Source: Serripes groenlandicus
Lineage: Eukaryota > Mollusca > Bivalvia > Cardiida > Cardiidae
Reading direction: 5' to 3'
Assembly (NCBI GenBank): GCA_031761405.1
Contig: JASEVX010000003.1
Coordinates: 117,808,849 to 117,872,848 of the forward strand
DNA: 64,000 bases
The notes below the pieces were generated by a model. It did no database searches. It saw nothing but the letters and a program-made list of their open reading frames with translations, and was not told the origin of the DNA. Made by a program: the position numbers and the translations under genes. Positions 62,896-64,000 of this stretch are shown piece after piece; position 1 is the stretch's first letter; every line of letters starts with the position of its first letter.

Positions 62896-63130
62896 TGTGA
62901 ATGAATGAATGAATGTATATTGTTTTATGGCGCATCGACAGCTAAGGTCATTTAGCGCGCAATTAAATTTAATTATTCATTATCCCTGGGTAAACAAACC
63001 AGTACTAGGCTAGAAAATGTGCCTTGCCCAAGGGCACTCCACCATGACCGTAGTGCCGCGACTGGGGATCGAACCCGGGACACCCGGTTTCGAAATCCCC
63101 GACGCTAACCACTCGACCACAGCGGATTCC
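62896..63130 (-). mobile_element. tRNA-derived SINE
   Basis: On the minus strand, TGGTCGAGTGGTTAGCG (A-box) and GGGTTCGATCCCC (B-box) head a body with GCCCTTGGGCAAGGCACATT and TGGTTTGTTTACCCAGGG. A GAATG run lies at its far end. Confidence 0.75.
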
Positions 63131-63181
63131 TCTTGCTTGCAATGTGAAACGACACCGTCTGAGTCGGCAGGCGATCTACTT

Positions 63182-63521
63182 CAGGGGCGTAGCTCCCTTT
63201 AGGCACTGTAGGCACGTGCCTACACATTTTTTCTCAAAAATGCCCCAAAATGCAGCTGCGGCGATAGACATCTGCGTAATGTGTCGACCAGATCAGCCTG
63301 CGCTGTACGCGCAGACTGATCCGGCCGACACATTCCGTCTTAGGGGGGATAGATGTATTTATTCCTGAAACAGAAAATCCACAGGAGGCGAAGAGTGTCT
63401 ATCCGAGTAGGCCTGTGTGGCATGCTTAGGTTGATCCGGGTCGATACTTTACGCAGAGTTCACAATGTTGATTTCCTCACGAGACGGCCTACACATTGAT
63501 TATTGCAAAGCTACGCCCCTG
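63182..63521. mobile_element. hAT-like non-autonomous element
   Basis: Perfect 13-bp inverted ends CAGGGGCGTAGCT and AGCTACGCCCCTG match the usual CAGGGG start of hAT elements. No clear 8-bp target duplication is seen. The interior holds the palindrome GTAGGCACGTGCCTAC and a copy of palindrome E. Confidence 0.6.
63270..63490. mobile_element. Palindrome E copy inside the hAT-like element
   Basis: AATGTGTCGACCAGATCAG pairs with CTGATCCGGCCGACACATT around a short loop (63277-63336). The right part (GATCCGGGTCGATACTTTAC) matches the element at 56186. Confidence 0.55.
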
Positions 63522-63914
63522 TTCTTGTAAGATAATACTGCATTGACATCACCATTCAAACACACACAAGCTAGATGCTAATGTTGATTTTCCTGGAGTA
63601 TCGCAAATTCGCCAAATTTGTTCTTGTTTTCTTTTTTGTTATGTTGGCAGGTATCAAATTGCGAAAGTAAACAACATTCTAAAACAAATTCCATTTCGTT
63701 GGCAAGTTTGTCTGGTTCCAAACACTGCAAAGGTGCTGTTTTGATAAGCGATATATATCAATGATATTTATCAAATGATATTGTGGATTTAGGATTACGT
63801 GCTAGCCAGGGTTCCATACCCGTTTTGATAAAAACGAAGAAATAAGTATTCTTTCGTTCTAGATGACATACCAATAGAAATTGTAAAATTATACCTTGAA
63901 ACCCTTTTTACATC

Positions 63915-64000
63915 ATGTCGAGAGCTTTTGAGGAACAGGAAGAAGACTGCACAACAAGCGGCAAAACTTTATTTTACAATAATCCGAATTTGCCATTATA
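63915..64000 (+). CDS. Open frame running off the right edge
   Basis: ATG at 63915 opens MSRAFEEQEEDCTTSGKTLF and stays open to the window end (28 codons). The context is unique sequence. It may be a first coding exon, but 28 codons is too short to be sure. Confidence 0.2.
   Translation, partial: MSRAFEEQEEDCTTSGKTLFYNNPNLPL

Overview
This is a eukaryotic, intron-rich, AT-rich window that looks like nuclear DNA of a bivalve mollusc. The grounds are spliced animal genes with GT-AG introns, tRNA-derived SINEs ending in (AATC)n tails, and many hairpin-headed repeats ending in CTTGTT, of a kind common in bivalve genomes. The species cannot be fixed from sequence alone.

Two genes are well supported, both on the + strand. 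The first, 158-24713, is the 3' part of a class I unconventional myosin of the Myo1A/B type. Its ten exons encode the end of the motor head, four IQ motifs and the complete TH1 tail with the stop codon. The rest of the head lies upstream of the window. Its longest intron (10736-19723) holds a 4.5 kb array of a 60-bp satellite. The second, 38703-48429, is a five-exon gene for a C2H2 zinc-finger protein of about 964 residues with one isolated N-terminal finger, an acidic/Ser-rich linker, an AT-hook and a C-terminal cluster of seven fingers. All splice phases agree in both models. About 14 kb of repeat-rich DNA separates them. Beyond 48.5 kb there are only weak gene hints: a short Cys-rich terminal exon at 55352, a Kozak-ATG-donor mini-exon at 58907, and an open frame running off the right edge at 63915. 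There is also a degenerate tRNA-Glu(CTC)-like sequence on the minus strand at 59762.

Most of the window is repeats. The commonest is one family of about 230-bp foldback elements, called MITE-A here, with ends CCCTTTCCC/GGGAAAGGG flanked by TTAA. I count nearly 80 copies and fragments in both orientations, many nested in each other and many starting within 20 bp of a splice donor. The ends and TTAA target suggest a non-autonomous piggyBac-like element; no transposase is visible. A second class is a set of Helentron-like elements from several sequence families. They share a 5' hairpin, core tandem repeats, a 3' copy of the hairpin arm and a CTTGTT or CTAGTT end. Also present are other small foldback elements (MITE-B, MITE-C, MITE-D, one hAT-like element, palindrome E), tRNA-derived SINEs, and tandem arrays with periods of 60, 55, 44, 31 and 27 bp plus a TGTA-rich tract.

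The nesting gives a relative history. MITE-A entered older MITE-B, MITE-C and MITE-A copies. Helentron-like elements entered a MITE-A copy, a 55-bp minisatellite and each other. I see no CRISPR, operon or prokaryotic feature, and no autonomous transposon gene.
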